Shown piece after piece: positions 54,063 to 64,000 of a stretch of 64,000 bases of DNA. Position 1 is the first letter of the stretch. Each line of letters opens with the position of its first letter. Both the position numbers and the translations under genes were made by a program. The stretch comes from Misgurnus anguillicaudatus (lineage: Eukaryota; Chordata; Actinopteri; Cypriniformes; Cobitidae): NCBI RefSeq assembly GCF_027580225.2, contig NC_073352.2:33777501-33841500 (forward strand), read 5' to 3'. The notes under the pieces were generated by a model. The model did no database searches, was not told the origin of the DNA, and saw nothing but the letters and a program-made list of their open reading frames with translations.

Positions 54063-56137
54063 GGTATGCTGGGTACTTCCTAGCACACACTTTAATTTAC
54101 TTATGGTTCAGAAATTTGCACAGATTGTCTCCAAACAGGCCGGTAGCATATGCAGTATCCAAACGGATGCACTTTCAGTCCCTTTAGCAAAAGAAACTGC
54201 TTTCTGGCCCGGCCTCTGACTCATGAAGGCCATCAGATATCCATCAGTAAATAAGGTCTCTCCATCACCTTCCAATTCAATAGGACACAGATGCCGTAAC
54301 TCTCGCCTTCTATATGTTTGTGTCAGAGATGAAAGCGGATGCAGGGAGGAAGTTGGGTGTGTCGGAGGTGTTCTGACACTAATGCGGTACGCTGCTCTTT
54401 ACTTCCAGAACTGTGAAGTTCCTCTGTCAGCTTTAAAAGCCTTTGAACAACTGTGTGTGACCTCTCCTCCAAGTAAAGCTGCTTTATTAAACTGCAGGGA
54501 CAGTTGCACAGCATTCCTAACTTCCATCGCACCGGCGCACAACGAACATGCGGTTTTTATTATTGTTTCTTTAGGCTTGAGTTTTGTGCAGAATACCTTG
54601 ATGTGACATATTTATCTGTTTTAAATGCATGCGATCCTGTCATTAAACCGCTTTGACTAATGGCACTTTGTTGTTTGGTTAAATCACTCCTCACTTCCCT
54701 TAACCACTGCACGTGACCCACTTTGAGGTGTAGCAAATTAAATGCGTGATGTAGACCTCTCCTGCTCTCCCAGGAATAGCTGTTGGAATCTATTTTATCT
54801 TTGTTCTTCCAAGTGGTGCAATTCTAATAAAAAACAAAGAAAATAAAAGCAACCATTTCAGTGCATCACACTATGAATCTAGATGTCGTTCTGTTATAAA
54901 TTGCACTTGGCCACCTGAATACTTAATATTTTGCAAAATCCTTTGCACAAACAGTCACTTCTAAATTTCAGGCGAGAGTATAAGGATTTGTTGGTTGTCC
55001 TTTGGCCTCTCTTCATCTCATTTGGCTGATGATGGAAAAATCTCCATTCACTTCATTTAAAAGCACTTTTAGTTTGGCTGTTCCAAAAAGGATTATTTTG
55101 GGGTCAACTTCAAAGGAAATTCACTTCATTTGCACATAAAACACAGATTTATAGCATAATGTCATAATGTGTCATCATTGCTGTTGTAGTAGAAGGCAAA
55201 ATGTATTCAGACAAAGAAAAATGCATGCAAAAGTATTGGGATGAATAAATGAAGGACAATAGCCCACTGGTAAGTGCTTTTTTGTCTGCCTAAATGAGAC
55301 TTTAAACTTAATTCATTAGATCCACAATACATTGAACACACCAGTCATGGGTATTGTTTGTATTATAACATGCCAAAATGACAATTTAGACCACTTGAAT
55401 CAGTCTCATCATTTTACATCACATGCAAAACTTTTGTTACTTTTGAAATTGTAAAATATGTTCTCGCAAATCATACAATATGCCTCTGGAAACGCGTAAA
55501 AGCAGTAACGTAACTGCGCAGTGTTTCTTTATTCCCCGATTGCAGTTGAGAGAGGGCTATTGAGGGAATAAACCTGCAGCTGGCAGGGGGCTTGTTCAGA
55601 AGACCCTGTGAGCACATTCACACCTTTTGCGCATTTCAATGCCAGATGACTTATAACACAATATTGAAAATTCGAGTTCGACAACCACTTGCATTTCAAT
55701 AGTGTCTGAGAGGAATCAACAAACCCTACCAATAAAATGCTTTCGGCTTTTTAGGAAGTAAAGAAAACTATATGAAATGTGGCTCGTCAGTAGATGGAAG
55801 AAGTAATTTAGAACTTTTAAATACTTTGTGTGTTGGTCAATTTAGGAACCACTAAAACTTGGGTAAAGTTTAGTTTGTGTATCAATATTCATAAAAAATA
55901 AAATGTATTTATTCAAACTTAATACATTTTGCCCTCGTCTGCATTATTTTTTACTGTTGGCTTTATTATCATTGCCATGCGTTTTTTAAGTTGAAAATTC
56001 ACGTCGTTTACGCTTTTAACACGTATGATGAATTTTGTTATCTCAGCTCCCTGTATCTGCTTTAGCTCATTCAAAATGCACCTGTTTACGAGTCTAAATA
56101 TGAAATCCCAAAGGAATTTTCACAGATTAGCATTAAA
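54063..56137. other. Intergenic upstream of fgf24, no gene recognised
   Basis: TE-poor. 54180-54560 is balanced and repeat-free. Two opposite-strand open frames (54223-54606 plus, 54323-54532 minus) overlap there without recognisable domains. 54830-56100 is AT-rich intergenic sequence with no family match. Confidence 0.4.
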
Positions 56138-56149
56138 ATGACGAAAGAG

Positions 56150-56934
56150 TTCCCAGAAACTCAAAGAAGCGCAAAGCAAAAATGCGCTCCGACGGACGAA
56201 ATGCGCATTCCTCGTACCGATGGTCTCTTGCAGATCACCCTATCAGGTGCAAAACCACTGACAGGTTTCCACCCACAGCCAACCCAAAACCCCTCAGTGC
56301 GCTCCAAACCTCTGCGGCGCACAGACAGACAGACCACTGACAGGAGTCCTGTACCACGAACCATCGCTCTCCCAGGATCTATCAGCCTTTTATACTTGGA
56401 TAACAGCAAACACTAAACGCGAGACTTTATTTCACCGTAACTCATCCGTCCTGACAGCTTGGAGTTGAAAGTTTCTCCCTCTCCAAACAACGGACATGAA
56501 AAGAGTATAATGTTCTGTGTAAGGTGTGCGCTTTCAGGTGTCCACGGCAGGTACGGACGGAATTTATCCTTTTCATCTCACACTGGATCGAGACTAAGTA
56601 GTTAAGGACGTGGATTTGTCAGCGAGGAGGAGACACCGCGCACAGCTTTTCTTACAAAAATTCAATCTTTGCGCGCTTTGACGAGAGTGCGGTGTACGCG
56701 CGGCCGCGAAGGATCGGGGACGCCAAGGTGCAGGACATTTGTTTGCGTTTATTCTGACCTTTCTGAAGCCAGGAGAGCCTCATGCTGCGTTCAGCCGCAC
56801 ACTTACACTTCATTTATCGCTCTTTTTCCTGGGATTGCACATCTCCTACGGGATTTTGTGCGTGAGACCCTGGCGGGGCTCGGTGCGGCACTTACTGGAG
56901 CGGCAGACGCTGGAAACAGGTGTATTTGACCAAG
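56150..56934 (+). promoter_or_regulatory. fgf24: CpG-rich fgf24 promoter/5'UTR region
   Basis: CpG density rises (CGCGCGGCCGCG at about 56697-56708, GACGAGAGTGCGG) right up to the fgf24 ATG, unlike the surrounding DNA. The only TATA-like string is GAGTATAATG at 56503-56512 (weak). If transcription starts upstream of 56780, the leader contains a 27-codon upstream ORF (ATG 56782-56784, TGA 56863-56865) that ends about 70 bp before the main start. The start site is unknown. Confidence 0.45.
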
Positions 56935-56966
56935 ATGTCTGTTCTGCCTTCAAGGTTCATCTACGT
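56935..56966 (+). CDS. fgf24: Fibroblast growth factor 24, exon 1 (start of signal peptide)
   Basis: ATG in AAGATGT context (A at -3) begins MSVLPSRFIY plus two bases of a Val codon; donor GTAAGA at 56967. Joined to the next exon it reads MSVLPSRFIYVCLHFLVLYF then QLQ, a hydrophobic secretory signal of the FGF8/17/18/24 type (compare the LCLHFLLLCFQVQ style of FGF18). FGF24 is a secreted ligand for FGF receptors, known in zebrafish for pectoral-fin initiation and posterior mesoderm. Tetrapods lack fgf24. The gene lies downstream of and in tandem with the nucleoplasmin gene, as in the human NPM1-FGF18 pair. Confidence 0.9.
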
Positions 56967-57144
56967 GTAAGAAACATTTTTAATTTTCACTTTGATGCAC
57001 TTTGAGTCAGTACATTCTTGCCAATAGAAGTCGCTCAAAGCTAGGTTTGAGATGTACTGCTACATTTTTATCTTGTGTAATTGCTTGTGATTCACTCCTC
57101 CTCTCTGTCTTTCGCTCCCTCTCTCTTACTCCTTCTCTCTCCAG

Positions 57145-57181
57145 GTGTTTACATTTTCTGGTCCTCTACTTCCAGTTACAG
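57145..57181 (+). CDS. fgf24: Fibroblast growth factor 24, exon 2 (signal peptide core)
   Basis: A 37 bp micro-exon between acceptor CTCTCTCCAG (ends 57144, with a strong polypyrimidine tract) and donor GTAAGT (57182). It supplies the last base of Val11 and CLHFLVLYFQLQ (residues 12-23). Intron 1 is only 178 bp. Short 5' exons encoding the signal are typical of the FGF8 subfamily, where alternative use of them makes N-terminal isoforms with different receptor affinity. Confidence 0.92.
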
Positions 57182-58199
57182 GTAAGTCTGGTTGTTTCAC
57201 TCTTATCATTAATCTGGATTAAGGGGAGGATTATGAGGATGTGCTTCCGCAAACACAAAGCTTGTCTAATTTGTTGTCTTAAGGTTTTGAAACAAACACA
57301 TATAGGAAATATAGACCCTGAAGTGCTGCTATGTGTTAGTGCTGGTGGTGTTGCCAAAGCAATTAAATTTGTCTTTCTAATCCTGAATTTCCTAAATTTT
57401 GGCATTTTCGTGAAAAATAATGCAAGACATAATGATTCTTTTTTTAAAATGTCAGATTGTCGTTTTCCTTGCATCATAAAAGTTAATACGTTTTAATGTC
57501 GACTAATAACCTCTTGAATTAGAATGCACATTTTTGCGCAACCAAGAAAATGTTACATCAGCTTTTTGAACGCAGAAGATTTGGTGAGAAAATGAAATAG
57601 TTGCGATTATTTACAAAAGGACACGCCCAATTAAAACTATGCACTGTCCAGAAAATTAAGCAGAATAATAACTGAAATATAAGTTTAGCTATAAAAGCAC
57701 AAAACAGATGAATAGATTCTACAGTAATTTATTAATCAGTTCAATTAGAATTAGAATTTGCGTTTCATACAAGTAGCCTATTTGTCTGTCTGCCCAAAGC
57801 TTTTATTTTTTTTTACAAAGGAACCGGGTGACCGAATACAAATTTATGTACTTTAAAAAACGGTTACCTGTAAGATAGCAGTTAAAGGGAGGTTAGGCTA
57901 CTTATCATCTGACAGATTTTTTCCAACAAAATATAAGTAATCAGATATCTGCAGCTCCTCCAACATGTCTTTACTGACAGATTTACACACCTCAGAAAGT
58001 ACAAACATCTTTTAATGCCCTGGAGAGTTTTTATTCCCTAGCAAATGAGTCAAGGCAACGTGATTATAAAACCTGGCACCAAAACCTTTAAAAGGGGGAG
58101 ATCCACAAACCATTCAAATCAAGAACAAAGCCAATAATGTGAAGAAAACCAACCTCAAGTTGGTTATGTAATTTTGTGCTTTCAATTTTGTTCTAATGC

Positions 58200-58640
58200 A
58201 TTTGGCACAAACAAGGCCATAGTGTGGCGCAGCGGATGACAATTGCAGTTGCCGCTATTGCGCACAACATATCGCCAGCTTCCGCCGGTAACCTTGACGT
58301 TATAGTTTTCTTCTAAAAGCAAACAAACTTGTTATAAAGACGGCGTTGTTGTGATAAGCGCAGGTTAAGTGGCAGCGCAACGAAGGAGACGCGTCCTGCG
58401 CGCAGAGCGCTGTCTGTAGATATAGCGCCTATCTGACATGCAAGAGTGAGCGACTTCCTATCGAACGCGGGTCCGAGCTTTTGAAGTGAATTGCGTTTGC
58501 CTGACTTGACTTTGAAGGCAGTCGGGCGGTGCGATAAAAATGTTTGGCGGTCTCCCTGCACGGGCATGCCCGCATCGTTCGCGCTCCCGACCGTGCGCAA
58601 CTGTCTACATACACACCTCGCTGTTTGACTAGATGGGCAG
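58200..58640. promoter_or_regulatory. CpG-rich block inside fgf24 intron 2
   Basis: An abrupt CpG-rich island in AT-rich intron: GTGTGGCGCAGCGGATGAC, GACGCGTCCTGCGCGCAGAG, TATCGAACGCGGGTCCGAG, CGTTCGCGCTCCCGACCGTG. It contains a CTTGTTATAAAG string at 58328-58339. It could be an alternative promoter, an enhancer or an old GC-rich repeat. The frames 58313-58614 (minus) and 58544-58750 (plus) are shadows of the GC content. Confidence 0.35.
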
Positions 58641-59639
58641 ATTTCAGAGTGAATCCCGCCGAGGACAGGCTGTGTGGGTGTGTGTTTAAGAAGTGTTATT
58701 ACAAGCAGAAATTGGCAAACAATGCAAAATTGACCTTTATTCTGTATTAAACGGCTGTTGGAAACAGACGCGCCATGACTCCTGTTTAGTTTGTTTAATT
58801 TATGGATGCAACACGTGGAGCATTTATAGCTATAATTTGCATTTCTATGACTATAATTTTTTTTCTAGAAAGTTCAAGTCATGTTGAGACAGCCAGCATG
58901 GGTCTGTTATTGCTGATGTGAGCCAAAATGCTTTGCTACTAGAAGGGTGTAAATATGACATTACTAACACTAGTGTGTTGTTAATTTTTTTATAATGCCA
59001 TGCACCTAAAGGCGAAGTGTGTAATTTAAAGGTGAACTGCATAAATAATGATTGGTTTTACTTTATTCAGGTGCATTTCACATATCAGCCATTGGGTAAA
59101 CAAATAGTCCTGCACCAAGTTGGCAAAAGTTCAACCTACAAATCATTTCACTTTCTTAGATTTGACTTAATAGTTTACTGCATAATAAACAAAAATAGAA
59201 AAAAATATATACTTTTTCATTGAACAAGTTAAATCACCTTTATTAACAAAATGAAAGGCATTTTTAAACATTTAAAATGTGATGTTGCTTCCAAACCACC
59301 ATGCTGTTTACCCTTTATTTTATATATTTTTTTCTAAATTTTCATCATAAATTTAGCAAAGAACCAATACAAAAAAATACTATCTTTACTAAAATTCACT
59401 TTCATGTTTTTATTTTTTGTGCAGAGGACAGATGCATAGCTCTCTCAAAATACATTATATTATTCTAATATTGTCTTATTTTTCTCTTTGATAACACGTG
59501 CATTAAAATGATGACTTTGTGTGTAGTATATCTATCAGGCATCTCATGTGATATCTCTCAGCAGACTGTGTGCAGCACAAGGCTATATGAAGCTCTTATC
59601 CCATCAAAAAAAAAAAAAAAAAAAATTGTACCATGTGCA

Positions 59640-59960
59640 TGTTTCCCCCTCGTTCTCCCTAAATGTCATTAATTAGCCGAGGTTAAAATAACATGAAGTG
59701 GAAGCATGTAAAGTGGGTGTAATTAACCACCCGAGAAAAGCCACATAAAAGCTCATTACAGGGCAATTACCTCTCATTTTAGTGGAAGAAGTCTTGGCTG
59801 GGATTGAAATTCCAATGTCTTTAAAGGTATATGTTTTCCTCCCGTATGGAGGGAAGAGGGGGGTAAAGAATGGAGAGTTTTGGATGAGAGATGCATTTTC
59901 ACATAAAGCCTCAGGGTCGAGGACCGAACGTCACATATTGACAGAAGATGCTGCGGCAAG
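59640..59960. promoter_or_regulatory. Candidate conserved enhancer in fgf24 intron 2
   Basis: Repeat-free, with three homeodomain-type cores in about 100 bp: GTCATTAATTAGCCGAGG (59665-59682), GGGTGTAATTAACCACCC (59716-59733, a near-palindrome) and GGGCAATTACCTCTCATTTT (59761-59780). It then runs into a GAGGGAAGAGGGGGG stretch. It lies between the signal-peptide exons and the first core exon. Regulatory role inferred only. Confidence 0.4.
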
Positions 59961-60236
59961 CCGCAGTGCGTTTTATTAAGCTCAAGCGTTTGTGTGTATA
60001 TGTATGTACTTCCTATACTTACAGGTGTGTGTGATTTATGAATGTGATTCTTACCCTATAGGCAGATATTTGTTTGATGACAGAGTTGAATCTTTCAGGT
60101 GGATAATTGCTGGTGGAAATTGAACATTTTACTTCTCGGTGTAGCTGTAATATTCACATGTTTTATTTAGAAAGAGGATAGAAAAGGACGTGTCCTACTG
60201 CGCATAACATTAAAAATAAGTGAAAGTGTAATAGAC

Positions 60237-60690
60237 ACTCTAAAAAAAGCCTGGGTTATTTTTAAACCATGTTGGATAAATATTGGACAGAACACACCGC
60301 TGGGTTAAAATTGAGACAGTGCTGGGTTGTTTAAGCAAACTGCTGGGTCATCATAACCCATGGTAACAAAAACAACCCAATATTGGTTCATTTTTTAACC
60401 CAGCACGTGTTCTGTCCAATATTTACCCATTATGGGTTAAAACAAAACCAGACACTTTTAAAGTGCATAAACTAAAGTCAACATGAAATCAAAAGTGATT
60501 AAATACATGTTTCTGGTGTTGTCAAGAATTTGTCAGTGCACATTATTTCCAAAGTTAAAAAATGGGTTTTCAGTAAATGGCCCCACATCTGAACCAGCTT
60601 GAATAAATAATCCAACATAGATTCAATTACAACCCAACAGGTTGGGTTTGTATCTTTTTGACCCAACGCTGGGTTGAGAATAACTTAGAA
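60237..60690. mobile_element. AACCCA/TGGGTT-rich TIR repeat
   Basis: GTTGGATAAATATTGGACAG (60270-60289) and the reverse CTGTCCAATATTTACCCAT (60412-60430) pair around multiple TGCTGGGTT/AACCCAGCA words, and a second CAACCCAACAGGTTGGGTTT lies outside at about 60629-60651. Related to 42925-43215 and 46900-47090. It ends about 200 bp before the fgf24 core exon. Confidence 0.6.
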
Positions 60691-60885
60691 ATTACAAAGG
60701 CAAAGCGCGGTAACTACACATTTAGTCAACATTAAGTTAAGGCTTGAGATGTTTTTTTTTGACATCTGTTCTGTTTTGTACAAGTGTACGAGTGTTTGAC
60801 CGTCTGGTGTTAAAACTTTAAATGGCATTTTTCTCATGTGAAGATTGGCAAAGTGCAAACCCTGATTTCTTTATCTTGTTTCTAG

Positions 60886-61057
60886 GAATCTCACCAGAGT
60901 ACAGCTGACTTCCGATTCTACATTGAAAACCCCACCCGAGACGACGTGAGTCGAAAGCAGGTGCGGATATATCAGCTGTACAGCAGAACCACGGGGAAAC
61001 ACGTGCAGATCCTGGGCAAGAAGATCAACGCCAACGGAGACGATGGGGGCAAGTACG
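60886..61057 (+). CDS. fgf24: Fibroblast growth factor 24, exon 3 (N-terminal region and start of FGF core)
   Basis: This 172 bp exon encodes ESHQSTADFRFYIENPTRDD, VSRKQVRIYQLYSRTTGKHV, QILGKKINANGDDGGKY and the first base of the next codon. DDVSRKQ-R-YQLYSRT-GKH is diagnostic of the FGF8/17/18/24 subfamily (receptor-binding N-terminus and first beta-strands). LGKKINANGDDGGKY differs from the LGRRISARGEDGDKY of FGF18 and fits fgf24. The acceptor is TTGTTTCTAG and the donor GTACGG (61058), at the usual GDKY-A boundary. Asn38 is followed by Pro39 (CCC at 60931), so the N-x-T sequon seen in FGF18 (ENQT) is abolished. The remaining core exons lie beyond 64000. Confidence 0.96.
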
Positions 61058-62345
61058 GTACGGGAGTGTTCCTGTGCTCTCAGATGCTTGACTAAACCGA
61101 CCAAAATAACTTCTCAGAGTCTGTTCTGCTTGCCACAAACATTTCACTTAAAAGCGGTGGTTTTAAATCATACTGTTGCTTACAACACCTGTATTAGAGA
61201 TTTTATAAATAGCGAGCCTGTTTTGAAGCGGATTCATTTCTCTTCAAATCCATGTTTTGTTATTATTATGATACGCTGGAAGCCTGGTGATGTCTTAGGT
61301 AATGATAGCTTTGTTGTTTTCAGTCCTGGTGAAAATTAAGTGTCTTCAGGAAGATTGTGGATGATATGTTTGTCTAAAGACCAGGCTCACGCAAAACTCC
61401 AAAGAAAGCTCAGCAGTTTTCCACAGAATTCCAACGAATGCCAATCATTCGCAAAGTGACCCTGCCCATTGGTGATTAATTTATTTGATTAGGCTTTCAG
61501 CAGAGTTGGATACTATCAGCCCACTTTTACATTTTAAAGGAGACATTTCAGACAATCTGATCTGACAAATTTCCGTTCCCTTTCCATGGGACTTTCTTTT
61601 CCGTGGCAATTTCACGGATTGGTTAATCAACTGTTTTGTCCTATTTTCTTACTATTGTCGCTTCAGTTTAGGGTTAGATTTACATAAAATGACATCCATA
61701 CCCAAACCCAACTCTAACCCCAACGCCAGGCGACAACTGTTAAAGTGTAGAAAATATTAAAGAATACATCAGAAAAAATAGTATAAGGTAATAGTATAAA
61801 GTAACATACTAACGCAAACACCAAATCTAACCCTAAACCGAAGCGACAATGGTTTGAAAATAGGAAAAAGCAGTTGAGTAACCAATCTGTGAGAATGCCA
61901 CAGAAAAGGAAAAATGTGGCGATCCGTGAGAATGTCACGGAAAATGAGCAAAAAAATTCGGAATTTTGGGAGATCATGTTGATTTCTGAAGACATTTTTA
62001 AGATATCAAATAAATCTTTGGTGTCCCCAGAGTACTTATGTGAAGTTTTAACTCAAAATATCATATAGATAATTTATTATAACATGTTAAAATTGCCACT
62101 ATGAAGGTGGTTTTGGGTGTGTCCTTTTAAATGCAAATGAGCTGATAAAAACACTGATCGCCATAATGGTGGATTGTTGAAATTGAAACTTAATTGTGCT
62201 GTCAATTATTTCCTCTCTCTCTCTGCACTAAATGGCAGTGTCATGGTTGAATAGTGCAGATTAAGGGGCGGTATTATTATAGTAAGACCCCCTTCTGACA
62301 TCACAAGGGGAGCCAAAGTCAGATTTTCACTATATGTCCCCTTTA
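61058..62345. other. fgf24 intron 3, first part with repeats
   Basis: 61058-61560 shows no recognised repeat. 61600-61975 holds a CACGAAAAA-type repeat core (TTTTCCGTGGCAATTTCACG and its reverse TGAGAATGTCACGGAAAATG, with CCCAAACCCAACTCTAACCC). 61975-62345 is a reversed copy of the repeat at 18985-19350. No next fgf24 exon (expected to begin with an Ala codon remainder and QL-VET-TFG) was found. Confidence 0.55.
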
Positions 62346-62705
62346 ATGCATTTGAAATCCACACAAGAAGATATTTTTCCTAAATCAACATCTTTTTCAT
62401 TTGAGATGGTCAACTATATAATATTTCTAGGTTGGAGTGCACATTGGACTTCTACTCTGTGTCATTAAACCTGAAATATAATGATATAATCAAATTGTAT
62501 CAATGTATAAACAAAATAAAAGCTACTTAGCTGTGGAGCTGTATGTTTTATGTGGTAAAGATGATACTTTGAATAAACACATTTAATTTTACACTTAACT
62601 TCACAAACTGACAAAAGTATGTGAGTATACGATCTAGATTAGGAATGTCAAAGTTTGATTTCACTTTCAAATTCAATCTTTGGCATGACCCTTTCAGTCA
62701 ATATT

Positions 62706-63300
62706 AAACAGACTAATCTCATGGAAAGTCTTGTTATAGTCACAAAAAATTTGATTCATTTATTTGTGTCCATGGAACGAAATGCAGCTTTTTTTGAGCC
62801 TTGTGCACGAACACTGAAAAAAAGTTTTATTCAATTTACTCAATTTTTTTTAAGGTAAGTGGTTGCAATCAATGTATTTAAGCTACATTTAAACAAAAGT
62901 TTTTTATTTTACTTTACTAATCTTTTTTGTTTAAGTGTAGCTTAAATGGGTTGGTTGCAACCACTTACCTTAAAAAAATTGAGTAAATTGAATGAATAAT
63001 GATTTTTTCAGTGAAATATGTCTTTTTCGTGTCCGTGGCACGACTTTCTTTTTCGTCTCATTTTATGTATTGTTTTCTCATTGTTTTTTCTTATTTTCTT
63101 ACCATTGTCGCTTGGGGTTAGAATCACTTTCTGGTAAATTTTTGCCACCGACACGAAAAACCATCCATAGAAATCTGTGCGAGTGACACGAAAAAGACAT
63201 TCATTCTCAAGGCACGAAAAAAGCTGCATTTCGTGCCATGAACACAAATAAATCAATCAAATTTTTCGTGACTATAACACGACTTTCCATGAGATCATGT
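62706..63300. mobile_element. CACGAAAAA-rich TIR element, copy 2, with nested palindrome
   Basis: The left end CTAATCTCATGGAAAGTCTT and the right end ACGACTTTCCATGAGATCAT are inverted, with ATTTATTTGTGTCCATGGAAC/GTGCCATGAACACAAATAAAT inside. It is interrupted by a palindromic insert at about 62812-63012 (TTAAGGTAAGTGGTTGCAA and its reverse, with CACTGAAAAAA-type ends). Confidence 0.72.
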
Positions 63301-63900
63301 TTATATTAAAAGGTATCAAGGATATAGTTTGTTCATTACATTATTGTAGGATGACTTTATGTAGAAAACCATCAATCACAAATTAAATGTCATTGTCTGG
63401 GTTTTCACAAGCAGGGTGAGATATGTTTTCTCGCAATCATTTGTTACAGACTTCATGTAGTCCTATAGCTTTCCTGTGCCCTCTTCTTGTGTTTCTTCTA
63501 GTATAACATTATATTATTAAGTTTCATGTTGGAATCTAGTGATCATATAGTCACTATACTTGTGTGTGCTTTCCAGCTAAAGTTGTTCATGTTTAGATAA
63601 GTGTTAGTTGAAAAGACAGCAGAGGATTATGAATGCGTTGAATTTTAAGAATGTGGTTGGTTGGTTGCGTCGGTAAGTTTGTTGTGTCTACAATATTAGT
63701 GGTTAGTGATTAAAACTATGTATTGACTAAATGCTGTATGTTTGTGAGTTTATGTTGATTATCTAGTGCTAGTTGGAGTTTGCTGGTTAAGCGTCTGGTT
63801 AAGTGTTAGGTTAAGCTGAGAAGGGCCAAGTATTTCTTCTGTACCTGTGTGAGCAGATTTAGGTAAAGCCCCCACACCTGGCACCTGTGAACTCTGTGAC
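63301..63900. other. fgf24 intron 3, unassigned
   Basis: AT-rich sequence with recurring GGTTAAGTGTTAG-like words (63780-63815). No gene or recognised element. Confidence 0.35.
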
Positions 63901-63904
63901 TCTC

Positions 63905-63968
<64 letters not shown>
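63900..63968. repeat. (CT)n microsatellite
   Basis: About 69 bp of nearly pure CT with one CCC interruption (63914-63916). It generates the Arg-Glu repeat frame on the minus strand at the right edge, which is not a gene. Confidence 0.95.
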
Positions 63969-63971
<3 letters not shown>

Positions 63972-64000
63972 TTTCTACTGTTCTGCCCATAATTTAACAC

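Larger units (their letters stand above)
57182..60885. other. fgf24 intron 2
   Basis: A 3.7 kb intron. 57182-58190 is AT-rich without recognised elements. 58200-58640 is CpG-rich and 59640-59960 is a candidate conserved element (both listed separately). A poly-A run at 59606-59625 and an AACCCA/TGGGTT repeat at 60237-60690 are the only repeat-like parts seen. Open frames 57002-57496, 57166-57477 and 59017-59223 are intronic and without domains. Confidence 0.5.

Noticed and set aside
56669..56929. 86-codon open frame just before the fgf24 start
   Set aside because: Begins at a non-ATG codon, ends before the fgf24 ATG, and is in the CpG-rich leader where stop codons are rare.
57002..57496. 164-codon open frame overlapping fgf24 exon 2
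   Set aside because: It shares bases with the real micro-exon, but splice sites (CCAG before 57145, GTAAGT at 57182) and the FGF reading frame explain that part; the rest is intron.
60886..61057. fgf18 instead of fgf24
   Set aside because: KKINANGDDGGKY and the absence of the RA pair before DDVSRKQ differ from FGF18; the signal peptide MSVLPSRFIYVCLHF also fits fgf24 better. Some uncertainty remains without a tree.
63806..64000. Minus-strand frame with Arg-Glu repeats at the right edge
   Set aside because: Translation of the (CT)n microsatellite.
61058..64000. Next fgf24 core exon (VET-TFGS-V-IKGKE region)
   Set aside because: Scanned the stretch and found only repeats and AT-rich intron; the exon probably lies beyond the window.

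Overview
The window looks like teleost nuclear DNA, probably from a cypriniform (zebrafish/carp/loach-like) fish. It is AT-rich, has long introns with GT/AG boundaries, and is filled with short inverted-repeat DNA transposons of kinds common in cyprinid genomes. All protein-coding content I can support belongs to two plus-strand genes; almost every other open frame is chance or transposon sequence.

Gene 1 (1799-35891, entering from the left edge) is a nucleophosmin/nucleoplasmin-family histone chaperone. Eight exons are visible and join in one unbroken frame of 214 codons plus stop: the end of the nucleoplasmin core (GGFEVTPP...GPVHISGQH), an acidic tract, a second long Asp/Glu tract after a KKLK basic patch, a Lys/Ser/Pro linker, and the C-terminal three-helix domain ending DLWKFVQSLKK. 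The 3'UTR follows, with AATAAA signals at 36282 and 37476. Gene 2 (56935 to beyond the right edge) is an FGF8/17/18/24-subfamily growth factor, best matched to fgf24. Its signal-peptide exons lie at 56935-56966 and 57145-57181 and its first core exon at 60886-61057; the remaining exons lie beyond 64000. A nucleoplasmin gene followed in tandem by an FGF8-subfamily gene is an ancient linkage (human NPM1-FGF18, NPM3-FGF8, NPM2-FGF17). I therefore label gene 1 npm4, the partner expected for fgf24; this paralogue label is inferred from the linkage.

Layout: 1-8138, npm exons plus a five-level transposon nest (2882-7700); 8139-13344, three npm exons plus a SINE and a composite element; 13345-30182, a 16.8 kb npm intron with a near-perfect 330 bp hairpin (16541-17265), a hAT element with intact 8 bp duplication (20622-21645), a multiple nest (21836-23252), and TE-poor stretches that may be regulatory; 30183-35891, the last three npm exons; 37500-56400, a 21 kb intergenic region mixing MITEs and TE-poor stretches; 56150-64000, the CpG-rich fgf24 start region, its first exons and introns.

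The most striking thing is the transposon record. Several insertions can be proved inside the window, because the same host repeat occurs elsewhere without the insert. They show TTAA, 8 bp (hAT-like) and about 10 bp (Mutator-like) target duplications. I found no CRISPR array, operon, rRNA gene, convincing functional tRNA gene or viral gene. I also found no clearly new biological system; the regulatory candidates are inference from low repeat content and homeodomain-like motifs only.
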